From contig VYDC01000239.1 of the NCBI GenBank assembly GCA_009843585.1, positions 1 to 9,021 on the forward strand: a DNA stretch of 9,021 bases. The letters run 5' to 3'. The stretch is from Chloroflexota bacterium (GTDB lineage: Bacteria; Chloroflexota; Dehalococcoidia; UBA2979). Positions 1 to 7,053 of the stretch are shown piece by piece. The notes under the pieces are model-generated. The model searched no databases and was not told the origin of the DNA. It was given only the letters and a program-made list of their open reading frames with translations. How positions within the stretch are numbered: the first letter of the stretch is position 1; every line of letters begins with the position of its first letter. The translations under genes and the position numbers were made by a program.

Positions 1-27
1 CGCCGCCGCCGCGGAACGAGGTGGCAC

Positions 28-675
28 GTGCCGGAGATCCGCGCTCGGGGGGAGATCGTCGAGCGCGCGGGCGCCGGGGGCCCGCAGGCGATCGTGCCGA
101 TGGTCGTGGAGACGAACGCGCGAGGCGAGCGCGCGTACGACATCTACTCGCTCCTGCTCAAGGAGCGGATCGTCTTCCTGGGGACGCCCATCGACGATCA
201 CGTCGCGAACACGATCATCGCGCAGCTCCTCTACCTCGACCGCGAGGACCCGGACCGCGACATCCACCTCTACGTCAACTCGCCGGGCGGCCAGATCTAC
301 GCCGGCCTCGCCATCTACGACACGATGCGGCTCATCCGCGCCGATGTCTCGACGATCGCCGTGGGCGTCACCGCCTCGATGGCGACCGTGCTGCTCTCCT
401 CGGGGGCCTCGGGCAAGCGCTACGCGCTGCCGCACGCCACCGTGCACATGCACCAGGCGCTCGGGGGCGCGCAGGGCCAGGCGCGGGACGTGGAGATCGC
501 CGCCAAGGAGATCCTGCGCAACAACGAGATCATCCGGAACATCCTGGTGGAGCAGACCGGGCAGACCGCCGAGAAGATCCAGACCGACTTCGACAGGGAC
601 TTCTACATGGATGCCAACCAGGCGCGGGAATATGGGATGATCGACGAGCTCCTGACGCCGGGCGCCGGGAGCTGA
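28..675 (+). CDS. clpP: ATP-dependent Clp protease proteolytic subunit ClpP
   Basis: Serine peptidase that forms the barrel-shaped chamber of the cytosolic ClpXP/ClpAP proteases. The 215-aa product shows the whole ClpP fold. The catalytic triad is Ser117 (in GVTASMAT), His142 (in HMHQALGG) and Asp191 (in DRDFYMD). Their spacings of 25 and 49 residues equal those of E. coli Ser97/His122/Asp171. The YVNSPGG oxyanion strand is at 82-88. The GTG start at 28 follows a GAGGTGG Shine-Dalgarno at 18-24, only three bases away. It gives a 24-residue leader before the conserved VPMVVE segment, which would be a propeptide or a mis-set start; GTG at 94 and ATG at 100 are in-frame alternatives with poorer ribosome sites. 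clpX follows 98 bp downstream. The family call is very secure; only the start is uncertain. The 27 bases upstream are too short to identify the preceding gene. Confidence 0.97.
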   Translation: MPEIRARGEIVERAGAGGPQAIVPMVVETNARGERAYDIYSLLLKERIVFLGTPIDDHVANTIIAQLLYLDREDPDRDIHLYVNSPGGQIYAGLAIYDTMRLIRADVSTIAVGVTASMATVLLSSGASGKRYALPHATVHMHQALGGAQGQARDVEIAAKEILRNNEIIRNILVEQTGQTAEKIQTDFDRDFYMDANQAREYGMIDELLTPGAGS

Positions 676-773
676 GCGCGGCGTCAGGGGCGCCGGCCGG
701 GATGCGGGGGCCGTGAGCCGATGATCGAGAGAAGCCGGGCCCGGGCGTCGGGCGTCGTGCGCGGGGGCGCCTG

Positions 774-2102
<1,329 letters not shown>

Positions 2103-2110
2103 CCCACGAC

Positions 2111-2125
2111 CGCCCGCCCCGGGCG
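2111..2125 (+). terminator. GC hairpin after clpX, possible terminator
   Basis: CGCCCG (2111-2116) and CGGGCG (2120-2125) form a perfect 6-bp stem around a CCC loop, starting eight bases after the clpX stop. There is no T-tract, so it is not a classical intrinsic terminator. Its place between clpX and a candidate new promoter fits a transcription boundary or an RNA 3'-end stabiliser. Confidence 0.35.
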
Positions 2126-2158
2126 CCTCTGCAGACGGTGCGTGCGCGGCGTGCGCGA

Positions 2159-2164
2159 TATGCT
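2159..2164 (+). promoter_or_regulatory. Candidate -10 box of a leaderless promoter (nadK leader ORF)
   Basis: TATGCT matches the TANNNT form of the -10 element and lies exactly six bases before an ATG at 2171. That distance would put transcription start at or next to the ATG. The same geometry occurs at 3199-3204 before the acetyltransferase gene. No convincing -35 element is visible at 16-18 bp upstream. Confidence 0.4.
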
Positions 2165-2170
2165 CCCCTG

Positions 2171-2275
2171 ATGAGGGAATCGCACGCGGCCCGCGCGCGG
2201 GGAGCAATCGACGGTGGCCTCGCGGCGCCCGGCGACCCGCCGCGGCCCGCTGCGGGAGGGGCGCCTCTCCCGTGA
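2171..2275 (+). CDS. Possible 34-residue leader peptide coupled to nadK
   Basis: A short ORF begins with ATG six bases after a TATGCT box and ends in a TGA that overlaps the nadK GTG start as GTGA. Its 34-residue product begins MRESHAARAR. It is rich in Ala, Gly, Pro and Arg and has no recognisable domain. There is no Shine-Dalgarno, so it would have to be translated as a leaderless message. Ribosomes finishing it would land directly on the nadK start and would melt the hairpin at 2253-2272. The coding evidence is only positional: in DNA this GC-rich, third-position composition cannot separate a 35-codon gene from chance. Alternatively this is simply the nadK 5' leader, with no peptide made. 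Confidence 0.35.
   Translation: MRESHAARARGAIDGGLAAPGDPPRPAAGGAPLP
2253..2272 (+). promoter_or_regulatory. Near-perfect palindrome covering nadK RBS and start
   Basis: The 20-bp sequence CGGGAGGGGCGCCTCTCCCG is self-complementary except for one symmetric pair, which is a G-U in RNA. It contains the GGGAGGGG Shine-Dalgarno (2254-2261) in the left arm and the first base of the nadK GTG codon at its right end. As RNA it folds into a stem of 7 bp (or more with a smaller loop) that hides the ribosome site. As DNA it could be an operator. Confidence 0.5.
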
Positions 2276-3147
2276 GCGCGCCCCGCGTCGTCGTCTGCTA
2301 CCACCCGGGGATCGCCGGCGCCCGCGAGATGGCCGAGGCCCTCTCGGAGCAGCTGCGCCGCTCGGCCCGTGAGCCGCGCGTCGTGGCGCTCGGAGACGCC
2401 GGCGCCGCGGGCGCCGACCTGGCGGCGCGCGCCGAGGGCGCCTCGCTCCTGGTCTGCGTCGGCGGCGACGGGACCGTGCTGCGCGCCTCCGAGGCGGCCG
2501 CCACCACCGGGATCCCGATCTTCGGGGTGCGCATGGGCCGCCTCGGCTTCCTGACCGAGGCGACCCCGCCCGACGCGGAGTCGGCGCTCGCGCGCGTGCT
2601 GGCTGGCGAGGCGCGCGTCGAGGAGCGCGCGCTCGCCGTCGCCACCGTCGACGGAGCCGAGCCCCTCTACGCGCTCAACGACGTCGTGATCGGGCGCCGC
2701 ACGCTCGGGCACACCATCTCCGTCGGCGCCCGGCTCGACGGCGTGCTCATCGCCGAGTACCGGGCCGACGCGGTGATCGTGGCGACGGCGACGGGATCGA
2801 CCGGGTACACGCTCTCCATCGGAGGCCCGGTCCTCACCCCGACGACGAGCGAGCTGATCCTGATGCCGCTCGCGCCGCACCTCACCTCGCACAACCCGCT
2901 GGTCCTCCCCGGCGGGACGCGGATCTCGCTGGAGGTCGCGCGCGGCGAGGGGATGATCGTCGTCGACGGCATCCACGAGCGCGCCGTCGAGGCGGGACAG
3001 CTCGTCGAGGTCACCGGCTCGGAGCGCCGCGCCCGCTTCGCGCGGCTCGGAGACGAGGGTCAGTTCTACGCGAACGTCGCCGAGCGGCTGGGCTGGCTCC
3101 GCGCCGACCACACGCTCGGCGCCGCCGGTGGCGGCGAGGCCGGGTAG
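2272..3147 (+). CDS. nadK: NAD kinase
   Basis: Cytosolic enzyme that phosphorylates NAD to NADP using ATP or polyphosphate, and the only known de novo route to NADP. The 291-aa protein has the hallmark GGDGT motif at 64-68 (catalytic Asp66), MGRLGFLTE (88-96), the LND form of the NE/D motif (Asn136-Asp137), and the TGSTGY...GGP nucleotide-binding segment (174-186). Length is normal for bacterial NadK. In the usual DG(x)V(x)T(x)TGST element the residue after Asp166 is Ala, a small variation. The GTG start overlaps the stop of the upstream small ORF as GTGA. A GGGAGGGG Shine-Dalgarno sits ten bases upstream but is buried in a palindrome, so translation may be coupled. In many actinobacteria nadK is followed by recN; here it is followed by a short gap and an acetyltransferase gene. 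Confidence 0.96.
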   Translation: MSAPRVVVCYHPGIAGAREMAEALSEQLRRSAREPRVVALGDAGAAGADLAARAEGASLLVCVGGDGTVLRASEAAATTGIPIFGVRMGRLGFLTEATPPDAESALARVLAGEARVEERALAVATVDGAEPLYALNDVVIGRRTLGHTISVGARLDGVLIAEYRADAVIVATATGSTGYTLSIGGPVLTPTTSELILMPLAPHLTSHNPLVLPGGTRISLEVARGEGMIVVDGIHERAVEAGQLVEVTGSERRARFARLGDEGQFYANVAERLGWLRADHTLGAAGGGEAG

Positions 3148-3177
3148 CCCGGCGGGCCCTGGCGCCCCGGGGCCGGG
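3148..3177 (+). terminator. GC hairpin directly after nadK stop, possible terminator
   Basis: CCCGGC (3148-3153) pairs with GCCGGG (3172-3177). The stem can extend by GGG/CCC (3154-3156 with 3166-3168) past a three-base bulge. It begins at the base after the nadK stop and lies before the candidate promoter at 3199. No T-tract follows, so termination is an inference from position and stem strength. Confidence 0.4.
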
Positions 3178-3198
3178 GATGTCGCGGCGGCTTTGCCG

Positions 3199-3204
3199 TA
3201 TTCT
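3199..3204 (+). promoter_or_regulatory. Candidate -10 box of a leaderless promoter (GNAT gene)
   Basis: TATTCT lies in a short AT-richer patch of otherwise very GC-rich DNA, exactly six bases before the ATG at 3211. Transcription would therefore start at or beside the A of the start codon. No Shine-Dalgarno precedes that ATG, which agrees with a leaderless mRNA. No clear -35 element is seen. Confidence 0.5.
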
Positions 3205-3210
3205 TGATGG

Positions 3211-3777
3211 ATGGCGAGGGAGGACGGGGGCGGCTCCGTCGCGACGACGCGGTGGGCGGCGCGCGTGGAGCGCGCCACCGTTCACGACGCCCGCGAGATC
3301 TGCGATCTCATCAACCTGTGGGCGGCCCGGGGCGAGATGCTCCCCCGCACCCTCGGCGAGACCTACGAGAACATCCGGGACTTCTTCGTCGTCCGCGAGG
3401 AGGGGCGCCTCGTCGGCTGCGCCGCGCTCCACATCACCTGGTCCGATCTCGCAGAGCTCAAGTCGCTCGCCGTCGACGAGGAGCGCCAGGCCTCCGGCTA
3501 CGGCCGCTCGCTCGCCGAGGCCTGCGTCGCCGAGGGGCGCTCGCTCGGGCTGCGGCGGATCTTCGCCCTCACCTACCGGCCCGGCTTCTTCGAGCGCCTC
3601 GGCTGGGAGCAGGCCGACGTGATGTCGTTCCCCAGGAAGGTCTGGAACGAGTGCTACCGCTGCCCGAAGTTCCCGGGCTGCGAGGAGATCGCGATGGTGC
3701 TCGAACTCGACGGGGCCCCGCAGCCCTCCGGCCCGCCTCCCGACCGGCCCGCGACCGCGCCCGGCCCGGGCGAGTGA
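3211..3777 (+). CDS. GNAT N-acetyltransferase, short NAGS (ArgA)-like
   Basis: A 188-aa acetyl-CoA-dependent N-acetyltransferase. The GNAT core runs from about residue 18 to 166. The acetyl-CoA loop Q-x-x-G-x-G is at 93-98 (QASGYG), preceded by the beta-4 strand AELKSLAVDE. The segments LPRTLGE, GCAALHITWSDLAE and FALTYRPGFFERLGW resemble the stand-alone N-acetylglutamate synthase-like group used for arginine biosynthesis in many bacteria lacking classical ArgA. The substrate is nevertheless inferred, not shown. A conserved-looking C-terminal patch contains Cys148, Cys151 and Cys157 (CYRCPKFPGC), then EEIAMVLEL. The last 20 residues are a Pro/Ala-rich tail of low complexity. The ATG at 3211 is preferred because of the TATTCT box six bases upstream; GTG at 3265 would trim the 18-residue N-terminal extension. 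The stop overlaps the next gene by four bases (GTGA), indicating translational coupling. Confidence 0.9.
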   Translation: MAREDGGGSVATTRWAARVERATVHDAREICDLINLWAARGEMLPRTLGETYENIRDFFVVREEGRLVGCAALHITWSDLAELKSLAVDEERQASGYGRSLAEACVAEGRSLGLRRIFALTYRPGFFERLGWEQADVMSFPRKVWNECYRCPKFPGCEEIAMVLELDGAPQPSGPPPDRPATAPGPGE

Positions 3778-4361
3778 GCGGGAGCCGGGCGCCCGCCGGG
3801 GGCCGCGACCCGTCCGCGCCGGCGGTGCTGGAGAGCGAGCGGCTGATCGAGGCCCGGCCCATCGCCGTCGAGCGGTCGCGGATCCGCCTCTCGAACGGCC
3901 GCGAGGCGGAGCGCGTCGTCGTCCGGCACCCCGGGGCGGTCGCGATCGTCGCGCTCGACGCGGAGGGGCGCTGGCTGCTCGTGCGGCAGCACCGCTTCGG
4001 CGCCGGCCGCGAGCTGCTGGAGATCCCCGCGGGCACGCGCGAGCCGGGCGAGGCGCCGGAGGCGACCGCCGCGCGCGAGCTCCGCGAGGAGACCGGCTTC
4101 GCCGCGAGCGAGCTCACCCCCCTGGGCGGCTTCTTCACGGCGCCGGGCTTCTGCGACGAGTTCATCCACCTCTTCCTCGCGCGCGGGCTCACCCCGGACC
4201 CCCTCCCCCCGGATCACGACGAGGAGATCCGCGGGCACCGCGCCCTCGCGCCGGCGGCCGTCCTGCGCGCCGCCGCCTCGGGCGAGATCGAGGATGCGAA
4301 GACGCTCTCGGCGATCGCCCTGATGTCGGCGCGCGGGGGACCGGGGGCGCCGCGGCCGTAG
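3774..4361 (+). CDS. nudF: Nudix hydrolase, probable ADP-ribose pyrophosphatase
   Basis: Predicted to split ADP-ribose into AMP and ribose 5-phosphate, clearing a reactive by-product of NAD turnover. The 195-aa protein has a perfect Nudix box, G-x5-E-x7-RELREETGF, from Gly87 to Phe109; Glu102, Glu105 and Glu106 are the usual metal ligands. Proline 124 in FTAPGFCDE lies 16 residues after Gly108, the spacing regarded as diagnostic of the ADP-ribose subgroup. The segment RQHRFGAGRELLEIPAG is also typical of NudF/YqkG-type enzymes. The GTG start overlaps the acetyltransferase stop (GTGA) and lacks a Shine-Dalgarno, so it is probably coupled to that gene. GTG at 3825 is an alternative start giving 178 aa. 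Nearness to nadK suits a role in nicotinamide nucleotide metabolism. Another nucleoside-diphosphate sugar is possible as substrate. Confidence 0.9.
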   Translation: MSGSRAPAGGRDPSAPAVLESERLIEARPIAVERSRIRLSNGREAERVVVRHPGAVAIVALDAEGRWLLVRQHRFGAGRELLEIPAGTREPGEAPEATAARELREETGFAASELTPLGGFFTAPGFCDEFIHLFLARGLTPDPLPPDHDEEIRGHRALAPAAVLRAAASGEIEDAKTLSAIALMSARGGPGAPRP

Positions 4362-4419
4362 CTCCCGCTGGCCCCGCGCGGCGCCCCGTCCCGAGCCCGG
4401 CGTCCCTCTCCGCCGGCGC

Positions 4420-4448
4420 TTGACCATGACCGCCGCCGCGGGAATAGT
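4420..4448 (+). promoter_or_regulatory. Sigma70-type promoter of the frd operon
   Basis: TTGACC (4420-4425) matches five of six bases of the -35 consensus. It is followed after exactly 17 bp by AATAGT (4443-4448), which matches four of six bases of TATAAT. It is the best two-box promoter in the window and stands in the 144-bp gap before frdA. Transcription would start near 4455, giving a leader of about 50 bases. Confidence 0.55.
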
Positions 4449-4456
4449 GGGGCCGC

Positions 4457-4480
4457 CGCGCCGGGGTCCCGGGCGGCGCG
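4457..4480 (+). promoter_or_regulatory. Hairpin in the frd mRNA leader or operator
   Basis: CGCGCCG (4457-4463) and CGGCGCG (4474-4480) form a perfect 7-bp stem around a ten-base loop. The element lies just after the predicted transcription start and 14 bases before the frdA Shine-Dalgarno. It could be an RNA structure or a repressor site overlapping the promoter start region. In DNA this GC-rich such stems also occur by chance. Confidence 0.3.
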
Positions 4481-4505
4481 CGTTCGCTCGGGATGAGAGG
4501 CGCAG

Positions 4506-6266
4506 GTGGCCGACGACCTACAGCACGACCTGCTCATCGTCGGCGGCGGGGGCGCGGGTCTGCGGGCCGTCATCGCCGCCGCCGACGCCTACCCCGATCT
4601 CGCCGTCGCGATGCTCTCCAAGGGCTACCCGATCCGCAGCCACACGCTCTCCGCCGAGGGCGGCCCCGCGGCCGTCATCAAGGAGAACGACTCCCTCGAG
4701 GATCACATCCACGACACGATCAGCGGCGCCGACTGGCTCGCCGACCAGGACGCCGTCGAGGCCTTCGTGCGCGAGGCGCCGGGCGAGATGGTCCAGCTCG
4801 AGCACTGGGGCTGCCCCTGGAGCCGGGAGGAGGACGGGAGCGTCGCCGTCCGGCCCTTCGGCGGGATGCGCATCCGCCGCACCTGGTACGCCGCCGACAA
4901 GACCGGCTTCCACATGCTGCACGCGCTCTTCCAGACCTCGCTCAAGCACACGCAGGTGACGCGCTACGACGAGTGGTTCGCCACCCGGCTCCTGGTCGAG
5001 GACGGGCGCTGCCAGGGCGTCGCCGCCGTGGAGCTGCGCACCGGCGTGATGCGCGTCGTCCGGGCGAAGGCGGTGATCCTCTGCACCGGCGGGGGCGGCC
5101 GCGTCTTCCCCTTCACCACCAACGCCGCCATCAAGACCGGGGACGGGATGGCGATGGCGTATCGCGCCGGCGTCGCGCTCAAGGACATGGAGTTCGTCCA
5201 GTACCACCCCACCGGCCTCCCCGGCACGGGCATCCTCATCACCGAGGCGGCGCGGGGCGAGGGCGGGATCCTGGTCAACACCGAGGGGCGGCGCTACCTG
5301 CAGGACTACAACCTGGGCGAGCCGCTCGACGTGAGCGACCCGAGCCACCCGCAGCTGCGCACGATGGAGCTCGGGCCGCGCGACAAGCTCTCGCAGGCCT
5401 TCATGAAGGAGCAGGAGGCCGGCCGCGTCTTCGAGGGCGAGTACGGGACCTACACGCACCTCGACGTGCGCCACCTGGGGGAGCGGCTCATCAACGAGCG
5501 CATCCCCTTCGTGCGTGAGCTGGCGAAGGACTACGCGGGGATCGACCCGGTGCACGCGCCGATCCCGGTCCGCCCGGTGGTGCACTACATGATGGGCGGC
5601 ATCGACACGGACATGGAGGGCGCCACCAGCCTCCCCGGCCTCTACGCCGCCGGCGAGTGCGCCTGCGTGAGCATCAACGGGGCGAACCGCCTCGGCTCCA
5701 ACTCCCTGACGGAGCTGCTCGTCTTCGGGCGCCGCGCCGGCCATGCCGCCGCCGTGTGGGCGCAGGAGCACCCCGAGTTCGACCAGGCCTCGCTCCGGGC
5801 GCAGGGCGCGGACGAGCAGGAGCGCATCGCGTCGAGCTACCTCCGGCCGCGCGAGGGCGGCGAGCGCATCGCCGCCATCCGCCGCGAACTCAATGAGGCG
5901 ATGGAGGACGGCGCCGGCGTCTACCGCGACGGGGCGAGGCTCCAGGCGGCCACGGAGACGATCGCCGAGCTCCGGGGGCGCGCCTCCCACCTCGCGCTCG
6001 ACGACCACAGCCACAGCTTCAACACCGAGCTCACGGCCGCGCTCGAGCTCGAGTCGCTGCTCGACGTCGGGGAGGCGGTCGCCCACTCGGCGCTCGCGCG
6101 CACGGAGTCGCGCGGCTCGCACCAGCGCACCGACCACCCCGAGCGCGACGACGAGAACTTCCTGAGGCACTCGCTCGCCTACCGGGCGGACGGCGCGCCG
6201 AGGATCGAGTACTCGGACGTGACGATCACCAGCTGGCCGCCGGCCGAGCGGACCTACGGGAGCTAG
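4506..6266 (+). CDS. frdA: Fumarate reductase / succinate dehydrogenase flavoprotein subunit
   Basis: Catalytic subunit of complex II that interconverts fumarate and succinate at a covalently bound FAD on the cytoplasmic face of the membrane. The 586-aa protein has the dinucleotide motif GGGGAG (13-18) and His46 in RSHT for covalent FAD attachment. Active-site residues match E. coli FrdA: His234 (YHPTG), Glu247, Arg292 (GPRDK), His360 (HYMMGG) and Arg395 (GANRLGSNS). Segments such as RTWYAADKTGFHMLHALFQT are of the FrdA subtype. Glu51 in SAEGG corresponds to Glu49 of E. coli FrdA, where SdhA has Gln. The GTG start follows a GAGAGG Shine-Dalgarno (4495-4500) at five bases. frdB begins 14 bp after the stop. 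The subfamily is clear, but the physiological direction cannot be fixed from sequence, because type D enzymes can work both ways. Confidence 0.95.
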   Translation: MADDLQHDLLIVGGGGAGLRAVIAAADAYPDLAVAMLSKGYPIRSHTLSAEGGPAAVIKENDSLEDHIHDTISGADWLADQDAVEAFVREAPGEMVQLEHWGCPWSREEDGSVAVRPFGGMRIRRTWYAADKTGFHMLHALFQTSLKHTQVTRYDEWFATRLLVEDGRCQGVAAVELRTGVMRVVRAKAVILCTGGGGRVFPFTTNAAIKTGDGMAMAYRAGVALKDMEFVQYHPTGLPGTGILITEAARGEGGILVNTEGRRYLQDYNLGEPLDVSDPSHPQLRTMELGPRDKLSQAFMKEQEAGRVFEGEYGTYTHLDVRHLGERLINERIPFVRELAKDYAGIDPVHAPIPVRPVVHYMMGGIDTDMEGATSLPGLYAAGECACVSINGANRLGSNSLTELLVFGRRAGHAAAVWAQEHPEFDQASLRAQGADEQERIASSYLRPREGGERIAAIRRELNEAMEDGAGVYRDGARLQAATETIAELRGRASHLALDDHSHSFNTELTAALELESLLDVGEAVAHSALARTESRGSHQRTDHPERDDENFLRHSLAYRADGAPRIEYSDVTITSWPPAERTYGS

Positions 6267-6280
6267 GGACGGGAGGCGCC

Positions 6281-7051
6281 GTGACCAGCGAAGCGACCGC
6301 CGCGCGCACCGTGACCCTGGAGGTCTTCCGCTACCACCCGGAGCGCGACGAGGAGCCGTCGTTCCAGAGCTACGAGGTGCCGTACCGCGAGGAGTGGGTC
6401 GTCCTCGACGCGCTCAACTGGCTCAAGGACGAGGTCGACGGGACCCTCAGCTACCGCTGGTCCTGCCGGATGGGCGTCTGCGGCAGCTGCGGCATGATGG
6501 TCAACGGCCTCCCCCGGCTCACCTGCAACGCCTTCCTGCGCGAGTTCCTCCCCGGCCCGATCCGCGTCGAGCCGCTGCGCGGCTTCCCCGTCGAGCGCGA
6601 CATGGTCACCGTGCTCGACGACTTCATGGGGAAGCTCACCGAGGTGAAGCCCTGGATCATCCGCGAGCAGGAGCAGCCCGTCGAGGAGGGCGAGTACCGC
6701 CAGACGCCCTCGCAGCTCGCCGACTTCAAGCAGTTCAGCATGTGCATCAACTGCATGCTCTGCTACGCCGCCTGCCCCGTCTACGAGCACGAGGAGGAGT
6801 TCATCGGCCCGGCGGCGCTCGCGCTGGCGCAGCGCTACAACCTCGACTCGCGCGATCAGGGCAACGAGCAGCGCCAGCGGCTGATCTGGTCCGACGAGGG
6901 GATCTGGGACTGCACCTTCGTTGGCGAGTGCAGTGCCGTCTGCCCGAAGAACGTCGACCCGGCCGGCGCGATCCAGCAGGCGAAGGTGGAGGCGACGAAC
7001 AGCTTCTTCCTCTCTTTCCTCCCCTTCACGCCCCCCGGGATGGGTCGCTGA
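6281..7051 (+). CDS. frdB: Fumarate reductase iron-sulfur subunit
   Basis: Electron-transfer subunit of complex II, carrying electrons between the FAD of FrdA and quinone at the membrane anchor. All eleven cluster cysteines are present in the 256-aa protein. [2Fe-2S] uses Cys62, Cys67, Cys70 and Cys82. [4Fe-4S] uses Cys155, Cys158, Cys161 and Cys221. [3Fe-4S] uses Cys165, Cys211 and Cys217. Spacing matches E. coli FrdB, and SYRWSCRMGVCGSCGMMVN and the FIGPAA and CTFVGECS segments are FrdB-like. The C-terminus carries about a dozen extra residues ending FTPPGMGR. The GTG start is preceded by GGGAGG (6271-6276) four bases upstream. The gene sits 14 bp after frdA, and only two bases separate its stop from frdC, so the operon is tightly packed. 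Confidence 0.96.
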   Translation: MTSEATAARTVTLEVFRYHPERDEEPSFQSYEVPYREEWVVLDALNWLKDEVDGTLSYRWSCRMGVCGSCGMMVNGLPRLTCNAFLREFLPGPIRVEPLRGFPVERDMVTVLDDFMGKLTEVKPWIIREQEQPVEEGEYRQTPSQLADFKQFSMCINCMLCYAACPVYEHEEEFIGPAALALAQRYNLDSRDQGNEQRQRLIWSDEGIWDCTFVGECSAVCPKNVDPAGAIQQAKVEATNSFFLSFLPFTPPGMGR

Positions 7052-7053
7052 CG

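Noticed and set aside
1..27. CGC trinucleotide run at the left edge
   Set aside because: Only about four units in GC-rich DNA, too short to count as a meaningful repeat or to identify the upstream gene.
676..773. Possible promoter or small gene between clpP and clpX
   Set aside because: The region has GC-rich repeats (CCGGGCCCGG and a repeated GGGCGTC) but no -10/-35 pair with good spacing and no ORF with a ribosome site.
3204..3773. Treating the Nudix protein as a 385-aa protein starting at 3204
   Set aside because: The first 190 codons are an out-of-frame shadow of the GNAT gene. Nudix homology begins only after the GTG at 3774.
4420..4959. Plus-strand frame starting at TTG/ATG 4420-4428 and running into frdA
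   Set aside because: The start overlaps the predicted -35 element, and the product is a Ser/Arg/Pro-rich shadow of frdA.
4518..6170. 550-codon minus-strand open frame opposite frdA
   Set aside because: It is an antisense shadow of frdA: low-complexity Val/Asp/Arg/Leu composition, no family motif, no ribosome site.
4506..6266. Calling the flavoprotein SdhA of a haem-containing succinate dehydrogenase
   Set aside because: The sequence, the Glu near the FAD site and the two E. coli-like FrdC/FrdD anchors fit the type D fumarate reductase family better, although the reaction direction stays open.
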